Made by a program: the position numbers and the translations under genes
NCBI GenBank assembly: GCA_005774595.1
Contig: VAUM01000077.1
Span: 1-7,138, forward strand
Length of the DNA stretch: 7,138 nt
Source: Actinomycetota bacterium
GTDB lineage: Bacteria > Actinomycetota > Coriobacteriia > Anaerosomatales > D1FN1-002
Direction of reading: 5' to 3'
Shown here: piece by piece, positions 1 to 5,380 of the stretch
Numbering within the stretch: position 1 is the stretch's first letter
Layout of the letters: each line of letters opens with the position of its first letter
Notes under the pieces: generated by a model
What the model was told of the DNA's origin: nothing
Databases searched by the model: none
The model's input: the letters and a program-made list of their open reading frames with translations, nothing else

Positions 1-1233
1 CCCGGCGGAGTCAACTCCCCGGTCCGCGCGTACAAGTCGGTCGGCATCGAGCCGCGCTTCGTCGCGAGCGCGTCCGGCTCGCACATCCGCGATGTCGATG
101 GGCGCGACTATGTCGACTTCGTCGGATCCTGGGGGCCGATGATCCTCGGGCACGCGCCGGAACCCGTGCTCGAGGCCGTGCGCGAGCAGCTCGGACGTGG
201 CACCTCGTACGGCGCGCCGACGCACGTCGAGGTCGAGATGGCCGAGGCGGTCTGTGACGCGGTCCCGAGCGTGGAGATGGTGCGGTTCGTGTCGAGCGGC
301 ACCGAGGCGACGATGAGCGCCATCCGGCTCGCACGCGGCTTCACCGGGCGTGAGAAGCTCGTCAAGTTCGACGGCAACTATCACGGTCACAGCGACTCGC
401 TGCTCGTGGCCGCGGGATCCGGGTTGCTCACGCTCGGCATCCCCTCGACACCGGGCGTGACCAAGGGCGCCGCGGCCGACACGATCGTGCTGCCCTACAA
501 CGATCTGGACGCCGTGGCCGCGTGCTTCGAGGAGCAGGGGCACGAGATCGCGTGCGTCATCCTCGAGCCGATCGCCGGCAACATGGGCGTCGTCCCGCCG
601 TACGACGGCTTCCTCCAGGGCGTTCGCGCGCTGTGCGACTCCTACGGCGCGCTGCTCGTCTTCGATGAGGTGATCAGCGGCTTCCGGGTGGCGCTCGGCG
701 GCGCGCAGGAGCTCTACGACGTCATGCCCGACCTCACCACGATGGGCAAGATCATCGGCGGCGGCTTCCCGGTGGGCGCCTTCGGCGGGCGTCGCGACAT
801 CATGAGCAAGCTCGCGCCGGTCGGCCCCGTCTACCAGGCGGGCACGCTGTCGGGCAACCCGGTCGCGATGGTGGCCGGCCTGGCCACGCTCGCCGAGCTG
901 TCGAAGCCCGGCGTCTACGAGGAGCTCGAGCGCAAGGGACGGCGGCTCGCCGGAGGCCTGTGCAAGGCGGCGTCGTCCGCCGGCCTCATCAACTGCTGCA
1001 CGCGCGTCGGCTCGATGTCGTGCATGTTCTTCACCGAGGCCGACGTCCGCGACTGGGCGACCGCATCCACTTCGGACACCGAGCGGTACGCCGCGTACTT
1101 CCGCGGTATGCTCGACCGCGGCTTCTGGCTGGCTCCGAGCCAGTTCGAGGCGACGTTCGTCTCCCTCGCTCACACCGACGAGGAGATCGACTCGTTCGTC
1201 GCGGCCGCCGGCGAGGTACTCGCGAGTCTGTGA
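1..1233 (+). CDS. hemL: Glutamate-1-semialdehyde 2,1-aminomutase (5' truncated by window edge)
   Basis: PLP enzyme that converts glutamate-1-semialdehyde to 5-aminolevulinate in the cytosol, the last step of the C5 route to haem, sirohaem and cobalamin. The frame is open from base 1, where the first residues PGGVNSPVRAY are the near-N-terminal signature of HemL. About 15 residues and the start codon lie outside the window. The PLP-binding lysine is codon 250 (TMGKIIGGGFPVGAFGG), which fits the usual position near 265 with those residues missing. Further family landmarks are NYHGHSD, VIFDE-like LLVFDEVISGFR, AGTLSGNPVAM and the C-terminal SDTERYAAYFRGML...PSQFEA. The 410 visible residues complete the family's usual length. 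It is followed 19 bases later by galU on the same strand, so co-transcription is plausible although the two functions are unrelated. No frameshift or missing catalytic residue is seen. The related class III transaminases are unlikely given these motifs. Confidence 0.96.
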   Translation, partial: PGGVNSPVRAYKSVGIEPRFVASASGSHIRDVDGRDYVDFVGSWGPMILGHAPEPVLEAVREQLGRGTSYGAPTHVEVEMAEAVCDAVPSVEMVRFVSSGTEATMSAIRLARGFTGREKLVKFDGNYHGHSDSLLVAAGSGLLTLGIPSTPGVTKGAAADTIVLPYNDLDAVAACFEEQGHEIACVILEPIAGNMGVVPPYDGFLQGVRALCDSYGALLVFDEVISGFRVALGGAQELYDVMPDLTTMGKIIGGGFPVGAFGGRRDIMSKLAPVGPVYQAGTLSGNPVAMVAGLATLAELSKPGVYEELERKGRRLAGGLCKAASSAGLINCCTRVGSMSCMFFTEADVRDWATASTSDTERYAAYFRGMLDRGFWLAPSQFEATFVSLAHTDEEIDSFVAAAGEVLASL

Positions 1234-1252
1234 CAGGAGGCGCATCCGACCG

Positions 1253-2107
1253 ATGAAGGCGATCGTCCCGGCCGCGGGGCTGGGCACCAGGTTCCTGCCC
1301 GTGACGAAGGCGCAGCCGAAGGAGATGCTGCCCGTAGTCGACAAGCCGGTCATCCAGTACGTCATCGAAGAGGCCGTCGCGGGCGGCGCAGACGAGATTC
1401 TCATCGTCACCGGCCGCGGCAAGCGCGCCATCGAGGATCACTTCGACCGGTCCGCGGAGCTCGAGGATCTACTCGAGCGGGCCGGCAACACCGAGAAGCT
1501 GCGCGAGGTGCGCGCCATCTCCGAGATGGCCGACGTGTTCTACGTCCGCCAGAAGCGGCCGAAAGGCCTGGGCCACGCGGTGCTGTGCGGCGCGCCGTTC
1601 ACGGGCGGCGAGCCGTTCCTCGTGCTCCTCGGCGACGTGATCGTGCCCGACGGCTCGTGCATCCCGCGCCTACGCGACGTGCACGAGCGGTACGGCGGCT
1701 CCGTCGTGGCGGTCATGCCCGTCGAGCCGCACCTCGTCTCCCGCTACGGCGTCATCGCAGGCGAGGAGATCGAGCCGGGCGTGTTCAAGCTCACCGACCT
1801 GGTCGAGAAGCCGCCGGCCAACGAGGCGCCGACGAACCTCGCCATCTTCGGACGCTACCTGCTCACCCCCAAGGTCATGGAACTGCTGCCGCATGTCGCC
1901 CCGGGCCGCGGCGACGAGATCCAGCTCACCGACGCGATCCGCGAGGCGCTCGCCACCGAGGACGTGTTCGCCGTGACGCTGGCATGCCGCGGGTTCGACA
2001 CCGGCAGCGTGCAGTCGTGGCTGGAGGCCAACGTCGCGCTGGCGCTCGACGACCCGGGACTCGGGCCGGGCCTGCGCGAGGGCCTGCGCGCGATCCTCGG
2101 CGAGTAG
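1253..2107 (+). CDS. galU: UTP-glucose-1-phosphate uridylyltransferase (UDP-glucose pyrophosphorylase)
   Basis: Cytosolic nucleotidyltransferase making UDP-glucose from UTP and glucose-1-phosphate, a precursor for cell-surface glycans. The 284-residue length is usual for bacterial GalU. The N-terminal nucleotide-binding signature AAGLGTRFLPVTKAQPKEML spans residues 7-26, followed by VVDKPVIQYVIEEA. Other landmarks are KGLGHAVLC (104-112), the metal-site aspartate D128 in LLGDVI, SRYGVI (163-168), LVEKP (183-187) and GDEIQLTDAI (220-229). The C-terminal block FDTGSVQSWLEANVALAL (248-265) differs from the common YDTGNKLGYLKA form but keeps DTG. The ATG start has AGGAGG at 1235-1240, a rather long 12-base spacing, and no alternative start lies between. 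It sits between hemL and the sugar transferase gene, 17 bases upstream of the latter, which suggests shared transcription and a role in surface polysaccharide supply. A related sugar-1-phosphate nucleotidyltransferase such as RmlA is less likely because the N-terminal block is GalU-type. Confidence 0.94.
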   Translation: MKAIVPAAGLGTRFLPVTKAQPKEMLPVVDKPVIQYVIEEAVAGGADEILIVTGRGKRAIEDHFDRSAELEDLLERAGNTEKLREVRAISEMADVFYVRQKRPKGLGHAVLCGAPFTGGEPFLVLLGDVIVPDGSCIPRLRDVHERYGGSVVAVMPVEPHLVSRYGVIAGEEIEPGVFKLTDLVEKPPANEAPTNLAIFGRYLLTPKVMELLPHVAPGRGDEIQLTDAIREALATEDVFAVTLACRGFDTGSVQSWLEANVALALDDPGLGPGLREGLRAILGE

Positions 2108-2124
2108 GTCGCAGGCGGCGCCGC

Positions 2125-2814
2125 GTGATCGAGGGCGCGACACCACGGCAGGGCGCCGAGATCGCGCGGCTCGAGTCGGCCGAGCCGGTCCGGCTGCCGT
2201 GGCAGAAGGTGGCGTTCGACGTGGCCGTCGCGCTCGCCGTGCTGCTGCTCACCTCGCCGCTGTGGCTCGTGGTGGTCGTCGCCGAGCTGCTCGATGCGCT
2301 CCTCGTGCCAGCGGACCGGGGCGCGCCGTTCTACACGGAGGTGCGCATCTCGGCCGGCCGCCCGTTCCGCCTGGTCAAGTTCCGCATCCTGCGCGCGTCG
2401 GCGATCACGCGGATACGCGAGGACGGCGCGGTGCCCAAGGCGATGGAGAACGAGCCGGGCAACCTCACGGCCGTCGGCCGGGCGCTGAAGAAGACCGGCC
2501 TCGACGAGCTGCCGCAGCTGCTGGTGATCCTCGGCGGCGCGATGTCGCTCGTCGGCCCGCGGCCGAAGCCGCCCGCGGAGTACGAGGCCGAGCGCCGCGC
2601 TCAGGGCAGCGAGCGCCGCACGGTCATCCGGGCGGGGCTCACCGGGCCCGCGCAGTTGCTCAAGGGGACCGCGCGTACGCCCGCCGACGAGCTGCTGGCG
2701 GACCTGCGCTACATCGACCTGGTGCGGCACGCGTCCGGCTGGCGGGTGCTCGCCGAGGATGTCCGGCTCGCGTGGCGCACGGTGCTGCTCATGCTGCGGA
2801 TGACGGGGGAGTGA
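2125..2814 (+). CDS. Bacterial sugar transferase (polyprenyl-phosphate phosphoglycosyl transferase)
   Basis: Membrane enzyme of the monotopic phosphoglycosyl transferase family (PglC/WbaP type). It moves a sugar-1-phosphate from a UDP-sugar to undecaprenyl phosphate to begin a lipid-linked glycan. From GTG at 2125 the product is 229 residues. A single hydrophobic segment at residues 30-60 contains Ser44-Pro45, like the Ser-Pro kink of the re-entrant helix in PglC. Next come LVKFRIL (83-89), the catalytic Asp127-Glu128 in GLDELPQL, MSLVGPRP (140-147) and AGLTGPAQ (170-177). There is no multi-span N-terminal domain, so this is the small, minimal form. The frame is open far upstream, but that part overlaps galU in another frame and reads as low-complexity Arg/Ala. 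GTG 2125 is the first sensible start after the galU stop. The ribosome binding site is weak (a GGCGG-like run near 2114-2118), so translation may partly couple to galU. The sugar substrate cannot be read from the sequence; glucose, N-acetylhexosamine or a diamino sugar are all possible. Confidence 0.9.
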   Translation: MIEGATPRQGAEIARLESAEPVRLPWQKVAFDVAVALAVLLLTSPLWLVVVVAELLDALLVPADRGAPFYTEVRISAGRPFRLVKFRILRASAITRIREDGAVPKAMENEPGNLTAVGRALKKTGLDELPQLLVILGGAMSLVGPRPKPPAEYEAERRAQGSERRTVIRAGLTGPAQLLKGTARTPADELLADLRYIDLVRHASGWRVLAEDVRLAWRTVLLMLRMTGE

Positions 2815-2823
2815 GCGGCGGCG

Positions 2824-2845
2824 CACCGTCGCTGACGACGCGGTG
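2824..2845 (+). terminator. Possible stem-loop terminator after the sugar transferase gene
   Basis: CACCG (2824-2828) pairs with CGGTG (2841-2845). The inner TCG (2829-2831) pairs with CGA (2836-2838) around the loop CTGA, leaving a two-base bulge. It starts 10 bases after the transferase stop and just before the next promoter region. No T-tract follows, which is common in GC-rich actinobacteria but weakens the call. Such stems also arise by chance at this base composition. Confidence 0.3.
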
Positions 2846-2846
2846 A

Positions 2847-2867
2847 CATATATGGTCGACATATATG
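2847..2867. repeat. Two tandem CATATATG boxes, candidate antitoxin operator
   Basis: The 8-base palindrome CATATATG occurs at 2847-2854 and again at 2860-2867, start to start 13 bases apart. Each is preceded by GA, so GACATATATG is a direct repeat. The 21-base unit is nearly symmetrical overall because the boxes are palindromes and the middle is GGTCGA. The patch is very AT-rich for its surroundings. It lies directly upstream of a ribbon-helix-helix antitoxin gene and overlaps the proposed -35 element. This is the expected place for an autorepression operator, since antitoxins of this class bind short repeated boxes as dimers. Binding is inferred. Confidence 0.6.
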
Positions 2868-2884
2868 CCGCCGCGGCGTAGGGT
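2856..2884 (+). promoter_or_regulatory. Candidate promoter of the toxin-antitoxin pair
   Basis: TCGACA (2856-2861) matches the -35 consensus TTGACA at five of six positions. A 17-base spacer leads to TAGGGT (2879-2884), a -10 of the TANNNT form common in actinobacteria. Transcription would start near 2891, about three bases before the antitoxin ATG at 2894, giving an almost leaderless message. The second CATATATG box begins inside the -35, so a bound antitoxin would block polymerase. Confidence 0.5.
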
Positions 2885-2893
2885 CGGAGCGCC

Positions 2894-3190
2894 ATGAAGA
2901 AGACGATGATCTACCTCCCGGACGATCTGCACCGCTATCTCGTTCGCGAGGCGGGCGAACGCGGCGTGTCGATGGCCGAGGTGGTGCGGGAGGCGGTCGC
3001 GGAGTACAAGACGCAGCGGCACGCCGAGAAGGGGGTCGTCGGGATCGAAGCGCTCATCGGGTGTCTCGACGGCGAGGGGCTCGAGTTCCCCGCGGACAGC
3101 TCGATGAGTGTCGACGAGGTGCTCGACGACTACTACGCGCCGGGCGGCCTCTTCGAACGGGAGAACGGGCTTGCGGACACTGCTGATTGA
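2894..3190 (+). CDS. Ribbon-helix-helix antitoxin (CopG/VapB type)
   Basis: Predicted antitoxin of 98 residues that binds and neutralises the PIN toxin encoded next and represses their shared promoter. Residues 2-12 (KKTMIYLPDDL) are a typical RHH beta-strand. Helix one follows at about 13-23, a turn at RGVS, and helix two at 26-39 (SMAEVVREAVAEYK). The C-terminal part, from about 50 on, is acidic. It contains SVDEVLDDYYAPGGLF (72-87), resembling the toxin-binding tails seen in CopG-type antitoxins paired with PIN proteins. The ATG start has GGAG at 2886-2889 only four bases upstream. Together with the promoter position this suggests leaderless or near-leaderless translation. Its end overlaps the toxin start by 20 bases, the usual coupled arrangement. 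Classification as an RHH antitoxin is firm; the exact VapB subfamily is not assigned. Confidence 0.85.
   Translation: MKKTMIYLPDDLHRYLVREAGERGVSMAEVVREAVAEYKTQRHAEKGVVGIEALIGCLDGEGLEFPADSSMSVDEVLDDYYAPGGLFERENGLADTAD
3159..3163 (+). promoter_or_regulatory. Ribosome binding site that sets the TTG start of the PIN toxin
   Basis: GGGAG lies inside the antitoxin gene, seven bases before TTG at 3171. It supports this rare start over the in-frame ATG at 3108. From 3108 the frame would add 21 Thr/Ser/Arg-rich residues unlike any PIN N-terminus, whereas from 3171 the protein begins with LRTLLIDSSVLI, the normal PIN opening. Confidence 0.65.
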
Positions 3191-3587
3191 CTCCTCGGTC
3201 CTCATCGCCGGCGCGGTTCCGGGAGACGGGAGGCGAGCGGATGCCGCGACGGCATTGACTGCGTATCGCGGGCGGCACATGCGCGTGCCGGTCTCGATCC
3301 TCGCCGAGACCATGGGATTCATCCTGCGCCGGGCGGGGGTCCATCACCAGCGCGTGTTCTGGGATGCGTTCATGCGCTCGGGGATAGAGCTCGTGCCGGC
3401 GGACCAGGACCTGATCGGGCACGCGCGTGACATCGACCGAGCGTACTCGGATGTCGGGCTGTGCTTCGCCGACTGCACGCTGCTCGCCGCGTGCGAGACG
3501 CTGCGATGCGACACGGTGCTGAGCTTCGACCGGAGGCTGGCGGTCTACAAGCCGTCGTTCGCCAGGGAGCTCACGGTCCTGCCGTAG
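3171..3587 (+). CDS. PIN-domain ribonuclease toxin (VapC type)
   Basis: Predicted Mg-dependent RNase toxin of 138 residues, the usual VapC size, held inactive by the antitoxin encoded just upstream. The four acidic active-site residues can be followed in order: Asp7 in LLIDSSVLIAG, Glu46 in ILAETMGF, Asp101 in GLCFADCTLLAAC and Asp120 in LSFDRRL. All are present, so the toxin looks intact rather than decayed. The start is TTG, chosen for its Shine-Dalgarno sequence and because PIN proteins begin almost directly with the first catalytic strand. The gene overlaps the antitoxin by 20 bases, which couples translation and keeps toxin output low. Its RNA target cannot be deduced; many VapC enzymes cut tRNA or 23S rRNA. 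The pair sits between two glycan gene blocks, a common sort of place for a mobile or selfish TA module, but no insertion-site repeats are seen. Confidence 0.85.
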   Translation: MRTLLIDSSVLIAGAVPGDGRRADAATALTAYRGRHMRVPVSILAETMGFILRRAGVHHQRVFWDAFMRSGIELVPADQDLIGHARDIDRAYSDVGLCFADCTLLAACETLRCDTVLSFDRRLAVYKPSFARELTVLP

Positions 3588-3590
3588 CGC

Positions 3591-3619
3591 CGCGAGAGGG
3601 CCGCGCCCGCGGCCTCGCG
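3591..3619 (+). terminator. Stem-loop after the toxin gene, possible terminator
   Basis: GGCCGC (3599-3604) and GCGGCC (3609-3614) form a perfect six-base stem around GCCC. CGCGA (3591-3595) and TCGCG (3615-3619) extend it across a three-base bulge. It begins four bases after the toxin stop codon and ends 11 bases before the next -35. The position suits termination of the toxin-antitoxin message, but no T-tract follows. Confidence 0.45.
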
Positions 3620-3630
3620 ACCCCCTCGCC

Positions 3631-3660
3631 TTGACGCGCTGCGCTTGCGCGTCGCAGTAT
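3631..3660 (+). promoter_or_regulatory. Candidate promoter of the regulator-pseB-pseC operon
   Basis: TTGACG (3631-3636) matches the -35 consensus at five of six positions. An 18-base spacer leads to CAGTAT (3655-3660), a modest -10; TATGTT at 3658-3663 is an alternative with a longer spacer. Transcription would begin near 3667, leaving a leader of about 55 bases before the ATG at 3723. The spacer itself contains a perfect inverted repeat, GACGCGC (3633-3639) and GCGCGTC (3647-3653). Confidence 0.5.
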
Positions 3661-3676
3661 GTTCACGCAATGAACA
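3660..3676. promoter_or_regulatory. Operator-like inverted repeat TGTTCA-N5-TGAACA
   Basis: A perfect inverted repeat of six-base arms, TGTTCA (3660-3665) and TGAACA (3671-3676), separated by CGCAA. The arms are AT-rich in a very GC-rich setting, which makes a chance origin less likely. It starts at the last base of the proposed -10 and covers the predicted start point. A dimeric winged-helix protein bound here would block transcription. The gene that follows encodes such a protein, so autoregulation is the simplest reading. Binding is inferred from position and symmetry only. Confidence 0.5.
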
Positions 3677-3683
3677 GTCCCGC

Positions 3684-3697
3684 GGCCCCGCGGGGCC
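3684..3697 (+). repeat. Perfect 14-base palindrome in the operon leader
   Basis: GGCCCCGCGGGGCC is its own reverse complement. In RNA it could form a five-pair GC stem with a CGCG loop, 12 bases upstream of the GGAG of the regulator gene. It might influence translation or mRNA stability, or be a product of high GC content. No T-tract follows, so it is not a convincing attenuator. Confidence 0.35.
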
Positions 3698-3709
3698 TCA
3701 AGCGACTCC

Positions 3710-3713
3710 GGAG
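3710..3713 (+). promoter_or_regulatory. Ribosome binding site supporting ATG 3723
   Basis: GGAG lies nine bases before ATG 3723. It favours this start over the in-frame TTG at 3645, which would lie upstream of the predicted transcription start and add 26 residues with no domain character. Confidence 0.6.
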
Positions 3714-3722
3714 ACCCGTCCC

Positions 3723-4385
3723 ATGGCCGAGAAGCGCGGCGCCGCGCCCGTCGACACCGACGACTACCGCAGCATGCGTGCGCTCGAGGAGATCGAGCGC
3801 AACCCGAACGTCTCACAGCGTGAGCTCGCATCGTCGCTCGGCGTGGCGCTCGGCATCGCGAACTCGCTCGTGCATGCGCTCGTGCGCAAGGGGCTGGTCA
3901 AGATCCGCGGCGACAACAACCGCACCATCAGCTATCACCTCACCAAACGCGGCGCCGCGCACAAGGCCACGCTCGCGATGCAGTGGACCGTCAACACAAT
4001 CGACTTCTACCGTCAGGCACGGCAGACCGTCTCGGCCGGCCTGGCGCGCATCGCCGAGGCGGGACACCCGCGCATCGCGCTTCTCGGCGCCAACGAGCTC
4101 GCGGAGATCGCGATCATCGTCGCGCCCGAGACCCCTGCCGAGATCGTGTGCGTGGTGCGGCACGCGGGCACATACGTCGACCGCGACGTCATGCTCGGCG
4201 TCCCGCTCACTGACGCCGCCGGTGTGGCGGCCGCCGGCGCGCGGTGCGGCGTCATCTGCCTCGACCCCGCCAAGGCCGAGTTCGCCGAGATGCTGGCCGC
4301 GTTCGAGGCGGCCGCCCCCGGTCTGCCCGTGTACGTGCCCAGCGGCGAGCCGCTCGCGGGCGGTGTCGTCGACGACGAGGAGTGA
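3723..4385 (+). CDS. Winged-helix (MarR-like) regulator with C-terminal Rossmann-like domain
   Basis: Predicted DNA-binding regulator of 220 residues, first gene of the pse operon. Residues 15-82 form a winged helix: NPNVSQRELASSLGVALG (27-44) holds helices two and three, LVHALVRKGLVKIR (49-62) the recognition helix and first wing strand, and ISYHLTKRG (69-77) the wing end. This resembles the MarR-like regulators associated with exopolysaccharide loci. A helical linker follows at about 83-112. Residues 117-206 look like a small Rossmann fold: RIALLGANELAEIAIIV, then IVCVVRHA, then LGVPLTD, similar to the nucleotide-sugar or acyl-CoA-linked folds of glycan genes that start GAGxxAEI. Here the second glycine of that loop is replaced by Asn124. 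The stop is five bases before the pseB start, so the regulator is made together with the enzymes. Inference: it senses a sugar nucleotide or related metabolite and controls the operon. The ligand and direction of control are unknown. Confidence 0.75.
   Translation: MAEKRGAAPVDTDDYRSMRALEEIERNPNVSQRELASSLGVALGIANSLVHALVRKGLVKIRGDNNRTISYHLTKRGAAHKATLAMQWTVNTIDFYRQARQTVSAGLARIAEAGHPRIALLGANELAEIAIIVAPETPAEIVCVVRHAGTYVDRDVMLGVPLTDAAGVAAAGARCGVICLDPAKAEFAEMLAAFEAAAPGLPVYVPSGEPLAGGVVDDEE
4377..4382 (+). promoter_or_regulatory. Ribosome binding site of pseB, inside the end of the regulator gene
   Basis: GAGGAG forms the last two sense codons of the regulator and lies eight bases before GTG 4391, but 14 bases before ATG 4397. 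The spacing favours GTG. The difference is only two residues, and ATG 4397 remains possible. Confidence 0.6.
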
Positions 4386-4390
4386 GTTGC

Positions 4391-5380
4391 GTGAGCATGG
4401 ACCTGAACGGCGCGAACATCCTGATCACCGGAGGCACCGGGTCCTTCGGCAAGCGTTGCGCGCAGACGCTGCTCGAGCGGTGTTCGCCCGAGCGTCTCGT
4501 CATCTTCAGCCGCGACGAACTCAAGCAGTGGGAGATGGCGCAGACGTTCCCGATGGACCGCTACCCGGCGATCCGCTACTTCATCGGCGACGTGCGCGAC
4601 CGCGACCGGCTCTCGCGCGCCTTCGACGGCATCGACGTCGTCATCCACGCCGCAGCCCTCAAGCAGGTGCCCGCGGCCGAGTACAACCCGTTCGAGGCCG
4701 TGAAGACGAACGTCCTCGGCGCGCAGAACATCATCGACGCGGCCATCGACCGGGACGTCAAGCGGGTGCTCGCGCTGTCGACCGACAAGGCCGCCAATCC
4801 GATCAACCTCTACGGCGCGACGAAGTTGTGCTCGGACAAGCTGTTCGTGGCAGGCAACTCGTACTCCGGATACCGCGAGACGCGCTTCGCGGTCGTTCGC
4901 TACGGCAACGTCATGGGCTCGCGCGGCTCGGTCATCCCGTTCTTCCGCGAGTGCGCCGCCAACGGCGTCGTGCCCATCACCGACGAGCGGATGACGCGCT
5001 TCTGGATCACGCTCCAGCAGGGCGTCGACTTCGTGCTCCGGTGCATCGAGGACATGAGCGGCGGCGAGCTGTACGTGCCGAAGATCCCGAGCATGCGCGT
5101 CACGGACCTCGCCGAGGCCGTCGCTCCGGGATGCCGGCGCGAGGTCGTGGGCATCCGTCCGGGCGAGAAGCTCCACGAGACGCTCATCTCGGAGGACGAC
5201 GCGCGCCACACGATCGAGTACGACCGCCACTACGTCATCGAGCCCGAGTTCCATTGGTGGACCGCGACGATGCGCACCGAGGGCGGGCGCCCGGCGGACG
5301 ACGGGTTCGCGTACACGTCGGATGCGAACACGGAGTGGCTCTCGGTCGAGCAGATGCGGGAGATGCTGGACACGCTGTGA
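4391..5380 (+). CDS. pseB: UDP-N-acetylglucosamine 4,6-dehydratase (inverting)
   Basis: Cytosolic NADP-dependent extended SDR enzyme that converts UDP-GlcNAc to UDP-2-acetamido-2,6-dideoxy-beta-L-arabino-hex-4-ulose, the first committed step to pseudaminic acid. From GTG 4391 it is 329 residues, typical of PseB. The cofactor loop GGTGSFG is at 14-20 and HAAALKQVPAAEYNPFEA at 86-103. The catalytic residues lie in STDKAANPINLYGATK: Asp132, Lys133, Tyr141 and Lys145. With this start the numbering coincides with that of Helicobacter PseB (Asp132, Lys133, Tyr141). RPGEKLHETL lies near the C-terminal end. The short single-domain form and the NPINLYGATKL block separate it from the membrane-anchored CapD/WbpM dehydratases. 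LegB of the legionaminic route is less likely. It is translated five bases after the regulator and overlaps pseC by four bases, so the three genes form one coupled unit. Confidence 0.92.
   Translation: MSMDLNGANILITGGTGSFGKRCAQTLLERCSPERLVIFSRDELKQWEMAQTFPMDRYPAIRYFIGDVRDRDRLSRAFDGIDVVIHAAALKQVPAAEYNPFEAVKTNVLGAQNIIDAAIDRDVKRVLALSTDKAANPINLYGATKLCSDKLFVAGNSYSGYRETRFAVVRYGNVMGSRGSVIPFFRECAANGVVPITDERMTRFWITLQQGVDFVLRCIEDMSGGELYVPKIPSMRVTDLAEAVAPGCRREVVGIRPGEKLHETLISEDDARHTIEYDRHYVIEPEFHWWTATMRTEGGRPADDGFAYTSDANTEWLSVEQMREMLDTL

Noticed and set aside
1585..2124. Possible long N-terminal extension of the sugar transferase
   Set aside because: It overlaps galU entirely, is Arg-rich low-complexity sequence and has no membrane segments. 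The GTG at 2125 gives the normal family length.
3108..3170. ATG start for the PIN toxin
   Set aside because: It would add 21 residues unlike any PIN N-terminus and a deeper overlap with the antitoxin. GGGAG supports TTG 3171.
3645..3722. Upstream TTG start for the regulator
   Set aside because: It falls inside the candidate promoter, before the predicted transcript start, and the extra 26 residues have no domain character. GGAG supports ATG 3723.
4013..5254. 413-residue open frame on the minus strand
   Set aside because: It lies antisense to the regulator and pseB, which have clear family motifs. Its own translation is Val/Asp/Arg-rich with no recognisable domain, as expected of GC-rich shadow frames.
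3631..5376. Long open frame running into pseC, suggesting a 972-residue fusion protein
   Set aside because: The part before 5377 is Arg/Ala/Ser-rich other-frame reading of the regulator and pseB. Homology to PseC starts only at the GTG in the GTGA junction.
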